Notes under the pieces: generated by a model | What the model was told of the DNA's origin: nothing | Databases searched by the model: none | The model's input: the letters and a program-made list of their open reading frames with translations, nothing else | Source of the DNA: Flavobacteriaceae bacterium | GTDB taxonomy: Bacteria > Bacteroidota > Bacteroidia > Flavobacteriales > Flavobacteriaceae | DNA: 39,267 nt | Assembly: GCA_947459635.1 (NCBI GenBank) | Contig: CANHEA010000018.1 | Span: 1-39,267, forward strand | Direction: 5' to 3' | Part shown: piece by piece, positions 25,328 to 32,215 of the stretch | Numbering within the stretch: position 1 is the stretch's first letter | Layout: the number at the start of each line of letters is the position of its first letter | Made by a program: the position numbers and the translations under genes

Positions 25328-26673
25328 TACTTTTTTTCTTTAGTGTCTTTCGATTTTGGCGTGTAGTAGTTGGGCGGGAAACCGTTTAAAGTTCGCCATA
25401 TTTCAAACCAAACCGGAACATTGTTCAACAACGCAATGGTTTGTGCTCCTGCGCCAATGCTCAGTTGTTTTGGCCAAGGATGGTCGTCTTTGTCGGGCGC
25501 AATTAAAATTCTGAACTTACCATTTTCGCTGATAAAATTCTCAATTGCCACGACTTTTCCGCCGAAAGTTCCGTAAGACATGTTGGGCCAGCCTGAGAAT
25601 ACGATGGTAGGCCAACCGTCGAACCAAACGCGAATTTTTTCACCACGATGAATTAAGGGCAAGTCGATGGGATCAACGTAGGTCTCAACGCCAATTTCAT
25701 AATTGGCTGGCATGATACTTACGATCGCTGTTCCTTCTTTGATGGTCTCGCCTAAACCAGCTTGCAGCGCTCGATTGACATATCCAGTTTGTGGTGCTTT
25801 GATATAATACATGCCGTTTCGGATGCTGTAATTTACGTATTGATTTTCCAGTTTGTTAACCTGAGCTTCGGTGTCGTATTGATTGCTCAATGCAGTAAAC
25901 TGATCGCTTTCAGCTTTAGAAGATTTCTCGTTATATTCTGCTTTGATTCTGTTGATTTCTACTTTGGCGTTGATGAATTCGTTCTTACTAGTCAGATATT
26001 TGTTTTCTTGTGAAATGATTTTCGCTTCAGCGTCTTGCAATTTAAGTCGTTTTTCCTCAACGTCAGTCACAGGTTTTAATCCTTCTTTATTCAATTGTGT
26101 TGATCGATTAAATTGTGTTTTAGCAATCTTAAGTTGTGTCTTCACTGCTTCTAAGTCGATGCTGTCTGTCTTGATTTTCAAAATCGCTTGCTTGATTTTG
26201 TTTTGAGCTTGTTGCAATTTCAATTTCTTTTCGTTTTCGATGGCATCAATTTGATTGGAAAGTGAGTTGACTTTTGAACCATAAGACTCGACAGATCTTT
26301 TCTTTGCTTCGACTTGATTCTTGGTATTTCCAACTAGATTCGGGTCGAAGTACTCTTCCTTTATTTCGGAAATAAATAGTATGGTGTCGCCTTTCTGAAC
26401 GAAGTCGCCTTCTTTGACATACCATTTTTCAATTCGTCCCGAAATGACCGTTTGGATGGTTTGCGGTCGTTGATTCGGTTTCAAGGTCGTTACGGCACCA
26501 CTCCCAGAAATATTTTGTGTCCATGGTAGAAACAACGCAATGATACCAAAGAATGAAACGACAGCAATGATTCGATTGAGGATTTTGTAATGTGGTCGAT
26601 TACTCAAGTTCTTGACCGTCGAATATTTCTCCAATAAGTTAGTATTTCGTTTGTTTTGTGAGATATTCAGCAT
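25327..26673 (-). CDS. HlyD family membrane fusion protein
   Basis: This 448-residue adaptor has a cytoplasmic N-terminus, one membrane segment (about 31-50), a split lipoyl/barrel-sandwich domain (TVISGRIEKWYVKEGDFVQKG at about 75-95 and YYIKAPQTGYVNRALQAGLGETI later) and a long coiled coil between about 110 and 285. It links the inner membrane ABC protein to the TolC partner across the periplasm, as in type 1 secretion. The gene starts 4 nt after the ABC stop. The long coiled coil is closer to protein or peptide exporters than to small-drug RND adaptors. Confidence 0.92.
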   Translation of the reverse strand: MLNISQNKRNTNLLEKYSTVKNLSNRPHYKILNRIIAVVSFFGIIALFLPWTQNISGSGAVTTLKPNQRPQTIQTVISGRIEKWYVKEGDFVQKGDTILFISEIKEEYFDPNLVGNTKNQVEAKKRSVESYGSKVNSLSNQIDAIENEKKLKLQQAQNKIKQAILKIKTDSIDLEAVKTQLKIAKTQFNRSTQLNKEGLKPVTDVEEKRLKLQDAEAKIISQENKYLTSKNEFINAKVEINRIKAEYNEKSSKAESDQFTALSNQYDTEAQVNKLENQYVNYSIRNGMYYIKAPQTGYVNRALQAGLGETIKEGTAIVSIMPANYEIGVETYVDPIDLPLIHRGEKIRVWFDGWPTIVFSGWPNMSYGTFGGKVVAIENFISENGKFRILIAPDKDDHPWPKQLSIGAGAQTIALLNNVPVWFEIWRTLNGFPPNYYTPKSKDTKEKK

Positions 26674-26677
26674 GATA

Positions 26678-28336
26678 TTATTTTTTTAGATCTGAAACAA
26701 TTTTACCGTTTTGAAGGATAATATTTCTGGAACATTTGTTTTTCCACCGTTCGTTTTTTGATGAAACGATGACCGTCCATTGGTGTTTGTCAGACAAAAT
26801 ATAGTCGATGACTTCGTTGGCAACTTCTTCATCCATATTGTCCGTTGGATTTTCGTAGAACAATATTTTTGGCTTATGAATGATGCTTCTTGCTAGCAAT
26901 ATCTTTCGAGCGTTGGAGGAAGAAAGTTGTTTTCCTTCGGGAAAAATTTTGGTGTCTAGTCCGTTCGGGAGCGACTTAATTAAGCTTCCGAGTTGCACCG
27001 CATCGATGGCCCAACGTAGTGCTTCGTTTGAAACATGCGGGTCATTGAAGGTGATGTTCTCTAGTATGGTTCCTTCAAAAGGAGTTTCTCCGTTGAGAAT
27101 AGTGCCAATTTGCGAACGATATTGGTGCAAATTTATTTTTCGGAACGTATCATCATTGATGTAAAACACACCAGAGGTAGGTTGCAACAATCCAGACAAT
27201 ACGCGGATAAGTGTTGTTTTTCCTGATCCGTTTTCTCCTTCTATGAAGATTTTTTCGCCTTGTTCTATTTTGAGTGAAATCGATTTGAGCACGTCATTTT
27301 TAGCTTCAGGAAATCGGAATTTAAGATTTTCCGTCTCCAATTGAATGTTGGTAAAACAGTATTCATTTTCAACAACAGTTTCTTCTTCTAAGTCCATGTC
27401 GGTGATGCTGCCAATTTTTTCGACGGAGGTCAATACATCGTAGAAAGTCTCAAGTCCAAGAATTATTTTTTCAACGGAATTGATGACAAGAAGAATAATG
27501 ATTTCTGCTGCCACGAACTGACCAATATTCATTTGCTGACTGATTACCAGGAATCCGCCAATAGACAGCAGGCAAGTGGTGATAATCATTTTGAATGCGA
27601 TAAGCTGCGTGAACTGTCGTTGTATAATTCTAAAGTGCTTTTCGCGATAGCTTAGATATTCTGTCACCAAAGCATCGTTTTTGGCTAACGCGAAATCGTA
27701 GTTTAAAGCTTTTCTGAAGCTAAAGTTATTGCGCGCCATTTCTTGAAGCCAACTCGCAACTTTGTATTTGAAGTGCGACTCTTTCAAACTCGTTTCCAAG
27801 CCAGCTCGATAAGAAAATTTAAAGATAAAATACAATAGTATGATGAGAAAAATTCCAAATAGAATAAAGTAGGGATGATATAACGATAGGAGAATTACAC
27901 CAAAAACTATCTGAAGTAAGGCCGCGGAAAAATCGATGAGCAATTTTGCCGTTCCTTTTTGGATGGAAATCGTATCAAAAAAGCGGTTTGCCAATTCCGG
28001 CGGATACACATTATAAATCGATTCAAATTTTATTTTTGGAAAGCGAGTGGCAAAATCGAAAGACGAGCGAACAAAAATCTTTTGCTGTAGATTTTCAGTA
28101 ATACGCAATTGCATCAACGAAAGAATGCCAACAAGAGCAACGCCAATAACGACCAGAATAATTAACACAATCCAAGAGGCGCTGATTCGTCCGGCTTGAA
28201 TAAAATTGATAATCGCTTGAATTCCTAGAGGCAAAGACAAGCTGATCAATCCAGCAAATATGGCGTAAAAGAATAGTTGCATAACATCTTTCTTGTCTAA
28301 ATTAAGTAAGCTGTAATATCTCTTTAATGGTGTCAT
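26678..28336 (-). CDS. ABC exporter subunit (permease-ATPase fusion) with degenerate ATPase motifs
   Basis: This 552-residue half-transporter has about six membrane segments in the first 300 residues and a nucleotide-binding domain after about 330. No N-terminal C39 peptidase domain is present. Walker A is intact (GENGSGKTT, 367-375). Other signatures are altered: the Q-loop position is N415 (ILNGET), the signature is LSSSN (471-475) in place of LSGGQ, Walker B reads ILFYEN (491-496) with the catalytic glutamate replaced by N496 and the aspartate by E495, and the H-loop has K527 where a histidine is expected. It starts 4 nt after the TetR gene and 4 nt separate it from the HlyD gene. Substrate is unknown; peptide, protein or toxic compound export are all possible. 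Slow or absent ATP hydrolysis is an inference. Confidence 0.9.
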   Translation of the reverse strand: MTPLKRYYSLLNLDKKDVMQLFFYAIFAGLISLSLPLGIQAIINFIQAGRISASWIVLIILVVIGVALVGILSLMQLRITENLQQKIFVRSSFDFATRFPKIKFESIYNVYPPELANRFFDTISIQKGTAKLLIDFSAALLQIVFGVILLSLYHPYFILFGIFLIILLYFIFKFSYRAGLETSLKESHFKYKVASWLQEMARNNFSFRKALNYDFALAKNDALVTEYLSYREKHFRIIQRQFTQLIAFKMIITTCLLSIGGFLVISQQMNIGQFVAAEIIILLVINSVEKIILGLETFYDVLTSVEKIGSITDMDLEEETVVENEYCFTNIQLETENLKFRFPEAKNDVLKSISLKIEQGEKIFIEGENGSGKTTLIRVLSGLLQPTSGVFYINDDTFRKINLHQYRSQIGTILNGETPFEGTILENITFNDPHVSNEALRWAIDAVQLGSLIKSLPNGLDTKIFPEGKQLSSSNARKILLARSIIHKPKILFYENPTDNMDEEVANEVIDYILSDKHQWTVIVSSKNERWKNKCSRNIILQNGKIVSDLKK

Positions 28337-28340
28337 AAGG

Positions 28341-29015
28341 TTATTTTCTTAAAACGTTTTGAACTAGGTTAAGGTAAAAATCTGAGGGAGAAATGGCCTC
28401 GCTACAATCAGTAATGGTGTTAATGTGTTGTTGCAAGAAGTGCTGGTGTAAACTGCCTTCAACGATTGCAGATGCGAGGCTTTTTGCATAAGGATATTCA
28501 GGATTCACCTCGGTGATGTAAGCCACAATTCTGTTGATGATTCTCTTGTAGATTAAGAAAAAACCCTCTTTGTTTTCTTCGTCAACTTCTTTTGTTTGTA
28601 GGTTTTTTGTGAATTCAGTAATAATGATTTTATTTAATATCGCTTCGTTGATATGCACTGTTTCTTGGTCATCGACAATTTTTTCGGTAATAATGGCAAC
28701 TGCTCTTTTGAGTTTGTCCTCTACGTTTACGATATTGGATGTGCTAAATACCAAGCGATATTCCATCCAGCTCCAGTACCAAGAAGAGAGGTATAACATC
28801 AGTTTGTGTTTGTTTTCGAAATAGCGATAGATAGAACTTTCGTTAGAACCGATTCGATCTCCTAATTTTTTGAAAGTAAAATTTTCAAATCCAATTTCTT
28901 CGATTAGGACAATACTATGTTCAATGATTTTTTTTCCTAAAGCGGATGTTTCAGGGTCTTTGACGTAGATTTTCGGATTAACTTGAATTCTAAAATTACT
29001 TAGTAAAACATTCAT
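28341..29015 (-). CDS. TetR/AcrR family transcriptional regulator
   Basis: This 224-residue protein has a TetR-type helix-turn-helix after about residue 25: [20 protein letters not shown], then [19 protein letters not shown], whose YRYF and following lysine are typical. The C-terminal helical part would bind a ligand and dimerise. It is the first gene of the exporter operon, and a 13-bp palindrome lies between its candidate -7 box and the -33 region, so autorepression is likely. The inducer is not predictable. Confidence 0.92.
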   Translation of the reverse strand: MNVLLSNFRIQVNPKIYVKDPETSALGKKIIEHSIVLIEEIGFENFTFKKLGDRIGSNESSIYRYFENKHKLMLYLSSWYWSWMEYRLVFSTSNIVNVEDKLKRAVAIITEKIVDDQETVHINEAILNKIIITEFTKNLQTKEVDEENKEGFFLIYKRIINRIVAYITEVNPEYPYAKSLASAIVEGSLHQHFLQQHINTITDCSEAISPSDFYLNLVQNVLRK

Positions 29016-29033
29016 GATTAATTAAATTTTATG

Positions 29034-29041
29034 CAAATATA
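29034..29041 (-). promoter_or_regulatory. Candidate -7 element for the exporter operon
   Basis: TATATTTG on the minus strand is an exact TAnnTTTG match, about 18 nt before the TetR ATG. The -33 region has no TTG, which suits a regulated promoter. Confidence 0.5.
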
Positions 29042-29054
29042 ATAGTAATACTAT
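29042..29054. promoter_or_regulatory. Probable TetR operator palindrome
   Basis: ATAGTA-A-TACTAT is a perfect 6+1+6 inverted repeat that directly adjoins the -7 box. A dimer bound there would cover the spacer of the promoter and block transcription. Length and position are typical of TetR operators; binding is inferred. Confidence 0.55.
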
Positions 29055-29140
29055 CATAAATGTTATTTTAACTTTTATTTATTATTTTTCATTATGGCAA
29101 CAAAATGAGATTTGTCATGTTTTACCGTAGATTTACCTCT

Positions 29141-29148
29141 TAAATTTG
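29141..29148 (+). promoter_or_regulatory. Candidate -7 element for the CoA-transferase gene
   Basis: TAAATTTG matches TAnnTTTG 17 nt before the ATG. A TTTG lies upstream at 29111-29114, but the spacing of 26 is longer than usual. Confidence 0.45.
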
Positions 29149-29165
29149 ACTAAAATTCTAAAGGT

Positions 29166-30440
29166 ATGAGTAAATATGTCACAGCGAGTGAAGCTGTAAA
29201 AGTCGTGAAATCAGGAGATCGCGTATATCTTCAGGCTGCCGCTGCCGCACCTACTATTTTGGCAAATGCTTTGACAGCGCGTGCTTCAGAACTGCGTAAC
29301 GTTGAGGTTTGTCATTTGCATATCGAGGGTGAAGCGCGCTACGCCAATCCAGAATTAGCAGATAGTTTTCATGTTAATTCTTTTTTTATCGGTGCTAATG
29401 TGCGCCATACTTTGAAAGCAGGAAATGGGTCGTACACACCCGTTTTTTTGAGTGAACTTCCACATTTGTTTCGCAAAAATGTATTGCCGATTGATGTAGC
29501 TTTTATTCATGTTTCTCCTCCAGATAAGCATGGTTACTGTTCGCTCGGGGTTTCGGTTGAAGCCACGGTTGCTGCAATTGAAAATGCTAAAATCGTCGTT
29601 GCTCAAGTTAATCCTCAAATGCCACGAACTTTTGGTGATGGAATTCTGCACGTTTCTGAAATTGATTATTTGGTTGAGGTTGATGTTCCGATTTATTCTC
29701 ATGAGGTGGTTCCTTTTTCTGCTGAGGAAGAGCAAATAGGCAGCTATATTGCCTCCTTGATTGAAGACAAAAGCACCCTTCAAATGGGAATTGGTTCTAT
29801 TCCGAATGCTGCATTGAGTAAGTTGAAAAACCACAAAGATTTGGGATTGCACACCGAGATGTTTTCGGATGGCGTCATCGATTTGATTGAAAATGACGTG
29901 ATTAATTGCAATTATAAAGGTACTTTACGCGGTCGTGTTTTGGCTACATTTCTAATCGGCTCTAAGCGATTGTACGATTATGTAAATGACAATCCATTTA
30001 TTGAAATGAAGGAGTCGTCAATGGTAAATGACACCGCGCGGATTCGAAAAAACCCAAAGATGATTGCAATCAATTCTGCTATTGAGGTCGATTTGACAGG
30101 TCAAGTTTGCGCCGATTCTATTGGACCGCAAATGTATTCCGGAGTAGGAGGCCAAATGGATTTTATTAGAGGTGCTTCATTGAGCCCAGGAGGAAAAGCA
30201 ATAATTGCGCTCCCGTCTACAACCAAAAGAGGGGAAAGTAGAATTGTTCCTTTCTTGAAGCAAGGTGCCGGTGTTGTTACCACTAGAGGTCACATTCACT
30301 ATGTGATTACAGAAAATGGAATTGCTGATTTATATGGCAAAACGTTACGACAACGCGCAAGCGAATTGGTTCGCATTGCTCATCCGAACCATCAGGAAAA
30401 TATTGAACGCGAATATTATGAATTGCTCAATAAGATGTAA
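29166..30440 (+). CDS. Acetyl-CoA hydrolase/transferase family CoA-transferase
   Basis: This 424-residue protein belongs to the family of 4-hydroxybutyrate CoA-transferase, succinyl-CoA:acetate CoA-transferase and related enzymes (class I). The catalytic glutamate is likely E231 in LGLHTEMFSDGVIDL, preceded by QMGIGSIPNAAL. The C-terminal block GHIHYVITENGIADLYGKTL and a following RASELVRIAHP are family hallmarks. It moves CoA between acyl groups in the cytoplasm, which would suit acetate or short-chain acid metabolism. The specific acids cannot be told. It diverges from the TetR operon across a 150-nt gap and ends in its own terminator. Confidence 0.9.
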   Translation: MSKYVTASEAVKVVKSGDRVYLQAAAAAPTILANALTARASELRNVEVCHLHIEGEARYANPELADSFHVNSFFIGANVRHTLKAGNGSYTPVFLSELPHLFRKNVLPIDVAFIHVSPPDKHGYCSLGVSVEATVAAIENAKIVVAQVNPQMPRTFGDGILHVSEIDYLVEVDVPIYSHEVVPFSAEEEQIGSYIASLIEDKSTLQMGIGSIPNAALSKLKNHKDLGLHTEMFSDGVIDLIENDVINCNYKGTLRGRVLATFLIGSKRLYDYVNDNPFIEMKESSMVNDTARIRKNPKMIAINSAIEVDLTGQVCADSIGPQMYSGVGGQMDFIRGASLSPGGKAIIALPSTTKRGESRIVPFLKQGAGVVTTRGHIHYVITENGIADLYGKTLRQRASELVRIAHPNHQENIEREYYELLNKM

Positions 30441-30442
30441 AT

Positions 30443-30471
30443 AAAAAAGCTCCAATTTGGAGCTTTTTTTC
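30443..30471 (+). terminator. Terminator of the CoA-transferase gene
   Basis: AAAAAAGCTCC and GGAGCTTTTTT pair around AATTT or close to it, with a run of seven T, starting just after the stop codon. Confidence 0.87.
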
Positions 30472-30539
30472 AAATACGAATTTCACGAATTAGCACTAAT
30501 TAATTCGCGTAAATTAGTGACATTCGTGTTAGTTGTTTT
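30472..30539. repeat. Intergenic 9-bp-period tract with inverted symmetry
   Basis: The sequence between convergent genes reads as near-tandem units such as TACGAATTT, CACGAATTA, GCACTAATT, AATTCGCGT, AAATTAGTG and ACATTCGTG. The first half is approximately the reverse complement of the second half, so it could also form an imperfect cruciform or hairpin. It ends at the gpmI stop codon. I do not know its role. Confidence 0.5.
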
Positions 30540-32057
30540 TTACAACAACGAATGTTGCGTCATCACTTCAGGTTTTTCGATTCCCATCAACGCTAAAATC
30601 GTTGGAGCCAAATCGCCTAAAACACCATCGTGTATGGTTTTTAACTCTGGATCAACCAATATGATCGGTACCGGATTCGTGGTGTGTGCCGTATTGGGCG
30701 ATCCGTCTGGATTAATCATGGTTTCGCAATTGCCATGATCCGCAATAACTAAAGTTGTGTAATTGTTTTTCAAGGCCGATGTGATTACTTTTTCGACACA
30801 TTGATCAACCGCTTCGCAAGCTTTTATTGCTGCACTCATCACACCTGTATGTCCCACCATATCACCGTTGGCAAAATTAAGGCAGACAAAATCGACGTCG
30901 CCTTTTTCGAGTTCAGGGACCAAAGCGTCAGCGAGTTCAAAAGCGCTCATTTCGGGTTGCAAGTCGTACGTGGCTACTTTTGGAGAGTTTTTTAGAATTC
31001 GACTTTCACCAGCAAATGGCAATTCTCTTCCGCCTGAAAAGAAGAAAGTTACGTGTGGATATTTCTCGGTTTCGGCAATTCTGATTTGTTTTTTGTGGTG
31101 TTTTTCTAAGACTTCACCCAAAGTCTCCGTGATATTGTCTTTGTTGTAAACCACTTTGACGTTTTGATAACTTTCGTCATAATTGGTCAACGTCACGTAG
31201 TATAGTTTGAGTTTATGCATGTTGTGCTCATGGAAATCCTTTTGAGACAGCACTTCAGTCAATTCTCTTCCTCGGTCTGTTCTGAAATTAAAGAAAATCA
31301 CCACATCATTTTCTTTTATGGTTGTCAATGGCAAATGATTAGAATCAACCAGAACAATCGGAGCGATAAACTCGTCGGTAACATTGTTGTCGTAGCTTTC
31401 GGCTATTGTTTGCACTGCGTCTTGTGAGGCTGTTCCGATGCCGTTTACCAATAAATCGTATGCCAATTTTACCCGTTCCCAGCGTTTGTCTCGGTCCATG
31501 GCGTAATAGCGACCAATTACAGAGGCTAGTTTTGCCGAAGTATTTGCAATATAGTTTTCTAGATTTTGGATGTAGTCTTTCCCTGATTTTGGATCTACAT
31601 CACGACCATCAGTAAACGCATGGATGAATACTTTTTGCAAGCCGTATTCTTGAGATGCGTCGATGAGGCCACGCAGGTGAGACGTATGTGAGTGCACGCC
31701 GCCGTCGGAAACCAATCCTAATAAATGCACATTGACATTGTTGTCTTTCGCATATTGAAAAGCGTCGATGAGGACAGGTTCTTTGCTGAGTGTTTTATTC
31801 TTAACTGCCAAATTGATTTTAGCTAAATCTTGGTAAACGATGCGACCGGCACCGAGATTCATGTGGCCGACTTCAGAATTTCCCATTTGACCTTCGGGTA
31901 AACCTACGTTGAGTCCATCGGTGCGCAATTGCGCATTGGGATATTTTTGATACAATGAATTGATAAAGGGAACATTCGCATTATCGATCGCTGATACTTT
32001 CGGATCGGGTGATTTTCCCCAACCGTCAAGAATCATTAGGATTACTTTCTTATTCAT
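30540..32057 (-). CDS. gpmI: 2,3-bisphosphoglycerate-independent phosphoglycerate mutase
   Basis: GpmI interconverts 3- and 2-phosphoglycerate in glycolysis using two metal ions and a phosphoserine intermediate. From the ATG at 32057 it has 505 residues, the usual length. Visible are the metal ligand D11 in MILDGWGKS, the nucleophile S61 in MGNSEVGHMNLGAGR, VSDGGVHSH, HAFTDGRDVDP, FANGDMVGHTG and ADHGNCE. An in-frame extension upstream would translate the octamer repeat and element D, and is rejected. If the TACTTTTG at 32201 is its promoter, the mRNA has a leader of about 140 nt holding both repeats. Confidence 0.96.
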   Translation of the reverse strand: MNKKVILMILDGWGKSPDPKVSAIDNANVPFINSLYQKYPNAQLRTDGLNVGLPEGQMGNSEVGHMNLGAGRIVYQDLAKINLAVKNKTLSKEPVLIDAFQYAKDNNVNVHLLGLVSDGGVHSHTSHLRGLIDASQEYGLQKVFIHAFTDGRDVDPKSGKDYIQNLENYIANTSAKLASVIGRYYAMDRDKRWERVKLAYDLLVNGIGTASQDAVQTIAESYDNNVTDEFIAPIVLVDSNHLPLTTIKENDVVIFFNFRTDRGRELTEVLSQKDFHEHNMHKLKLYYVTLTNYDESYQNVKVVYNKDNITETLGEVLEKHHKKQIRIAETEKYPHVTFFFSGGRELPFAGESRILKNSPKVATYDLQPEMSAFELADALVPELEKGDVDFVCLNFANGDMVGHTGVMSAAIKACEAVDQCVEKVITSALKNNYTTLVIADHGNCETMINPDGSPNTAHTTNPVPIILVDPELKTIHDGVLGDLAPTILALMGIEKPEVMTQHSLL

Positions 32058-32070
32058 AGTTTTTTTTGCT

Positions 32071-32094
32071 CGCAAAGACGCAAAGTCGCAAAGC
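32071..32094 (+). repeat. Octamer tandem repeat (CGCAAAGN)3
   Basis: Three direct units CGCAAAGA, CGCAAAGT and CGCAAAGC lie 14 nt upstream of the gpmI start codon. Related units occur at 10940-10963. Confidence 0.75.
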
Positions 32095-32121
32095 TTCTTT
32101 TGGTATTGTATTGATTGGATT

Positions 32122-32199
32122 GCCCTAGCCCTGATGGAAGCGGCATCCTTTTGTGCCGTCGTTAGGCGCAAAAGATATAGCGAACAGCAGGAAGCAGCT
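32122..32199 (+). repeat. Dispersed intergenic inverted-repeat element, copy D (short)
   Basis: The left arm GCCCTAGCCCTGAT is identical to that of copy A, followed by GGAAGCGGCATCCTTTTG. A central hairpin TGCCGTCGTTAGGCGCA replaces the longer core, and the right arm is AAAAGATATAGCGAACAGCAGG, diverged from A. It lies in the probable gpmI leader between two minus-strand genes. Confidence 0.7.
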
Positions 32200-32200
32200 A

Positions 32201-32208
32201 CAAAAGTA
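32201..32208 (-). promoter_or_regulatory. Candidate -7 element for gpmI
   Basis: TACTTTTG on the minus strand is an exact consensus match and directly borders element D. It is 144 nt from the gpmI ATG. No TTG at the right spacing, so this is moderate evidence. Confidence 0.4.
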
Positions 32209-32215
32209 AACAATA

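Noticed and set aside
26678..28336. Bacteriocin-type peptidase-containing ABC transporter
   Set aside because: The protein starts directly before the membrane segments and has no C39 cysteine peptidase domain; no small leader-peptide gene was found close by.
32058..32213. N-terminal extension of gpmI through repeat element D
   Set aside because: GpmI starts at MNKKVILMILDGWG in its family; the extension translates repeats and spans the promoter-like octamer.
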